NCBI GenBank assembly: GCA_003342895.1 | Contig: PTFA01000193.1 | Coordinates: forward strand, 779,255-843,254 | Length of the DNA: 64,000 bases | DNA from: Casuarius casuarius | Lineage: Eukaryota; Chordata; Aves; Casuariiformes; Casuariidae | Direction: 5' to 3' | In this document: piece by piece, positions 63,601-64,000 of the stretch | How the letters are laid out: each line of letters starts with the position of its first letter | How positions within the stretch are numbered: position 1 is the stretch's first letter | Notes under the pieces: model-generated | Told to the model about the DNA's origin: nothing | Database searches by the model: none | Seen by the model: the letters and a program-made list of their open reading frames with translations, nothing else | Made by a program: the position numbers and the translations under genes

Positions 63601-64000
63601 TAAAGCTGTCCCTTAGACATGGTACCAAGCTGGTTATCTTCCGTCATATGTCTATTTAATAATCTATATATCAAATGCAAAAGCAGTAGGGCTTGCCTTG
63701 AATTCTCACTAGCCTTCTTTAAAAGCTATATTTGGATGGTTTCAAGCATCCACATCCTTCTCCACACACTAGCACAGGTGTCTTTCAGAGACCTCTGTTA
63801 TTCCTTTGACAGACTACAGATGTGCTGCTTGTTAGTCTAGTTATCTAATTGCTTATTACTCGCTCTCAAGGTCCTTGTTATTCCAGTTGCACAGCTACAG
63901 CTGGTAGACTTGGCATTTCTTAGGCCATTGTTGTGCTTTTGCCAACAAGCACCAGGGTAATTTGTTCCAGTCGCAGGAATTGACAGGAAGCCCGTGTACG

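Larger units (their letters stand above)
34216..64000. other. Distal upstream flank of ASIC2, no gene recognised
   Basis: Apart from the repeats and candidate elements listed, this 30 kb shows unique non-coding sequence. The longest open frames are about 165-170 codons and have no recognisable domains. In mammals the next genes upstream of ASIC2a are CC chemokines. I saw no CC-motif exon here, so the flank is either intergenic or holds non-coding exons that cannot be seen from sequence alone. Single N bases are frequent throughout. Confidence 0.6.

Noticed and set aside
1..64000. CRISPR arrays, operons, insertion sequences or other prokaryotic systems
   Set aside because: No spaced repeats, packed genes or bacterial transposases are present. 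The sequence is vertebrate nuclear DNA.
1..64000. Endogenous retrovirus proviruses
   Set aside because: No paired LTRs with TG/CA ends and no gag, pol or env-like frames were recognised. The 150-bp duplication lacks LTR features.

Overview
This window is vertebrate nuclear DNA, most likely from a bird. The signs are one strongly recognisable vertebrate exon with a proper splice donor, long non-coding flanks, diverged CR1-type LINE and MIR/CORE-SINE relics, microsatellites and CpG-rich islands, and no operon-like gene packing. A bird is favoured over a turtle or crocodilian only because I see so few interspersed repeats. The species cannot be named from the sequence alone.

The one supported gene is ASIC2 (acid-sensing ion channel subunit 2, formerly ACCN1/BNaC1), on the minus strand. 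Its first coding exon, the ASIC2a-specific one, lies at 31075-31638 and encodes 188 residues. These cover the cytoplasmic N-terminus with the His-Gly motif, the first membrane helix and the start of the extracellular domain. The exon ends in a consensus GTGAGT donor. In the mammalian gene the ASIC2a first exon is the distal 5' exon, followed by a very long intron. By that model everything from 31074 leftwards to position 1 is intron 1, and everything to the right of about 31750 is promoter and upstream flank.

The 5' side of the exon is dense in regulatory-looking sequence. It holds a tight G-quadruplex motif 73 nt upstream of the ATG, two TATA-like boxes, a 23-bp alternating purine/pyrimidine CA/CG tract, and a separate CpG-rich island about 1 kb upstream.

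The rest (1-31074 and about 32900-64000) contains no other exon I can support. What is visible there is: a recent-looking ~150-bp duplication (3516-3672 and 5487-5640); an old CR1 LINE relic (about 12840-13440) and a CR1 3' end fragment (24428-24560); several MIR-like SINE relics; an AT-rich block at 7440-7740; simple repeats; a perfect 38-bp tandem duplication (60580-60655); and several stretches that look like candidate conserved non-coding elements. Isolated single N bases are almost absent before 35018 and frequent after it, which points to a change in assembly quality. Open frames of up to about 180 codons occur across the window, but at roughly the number expected by chance. I did not find evidence of a novel multi-gene system here.
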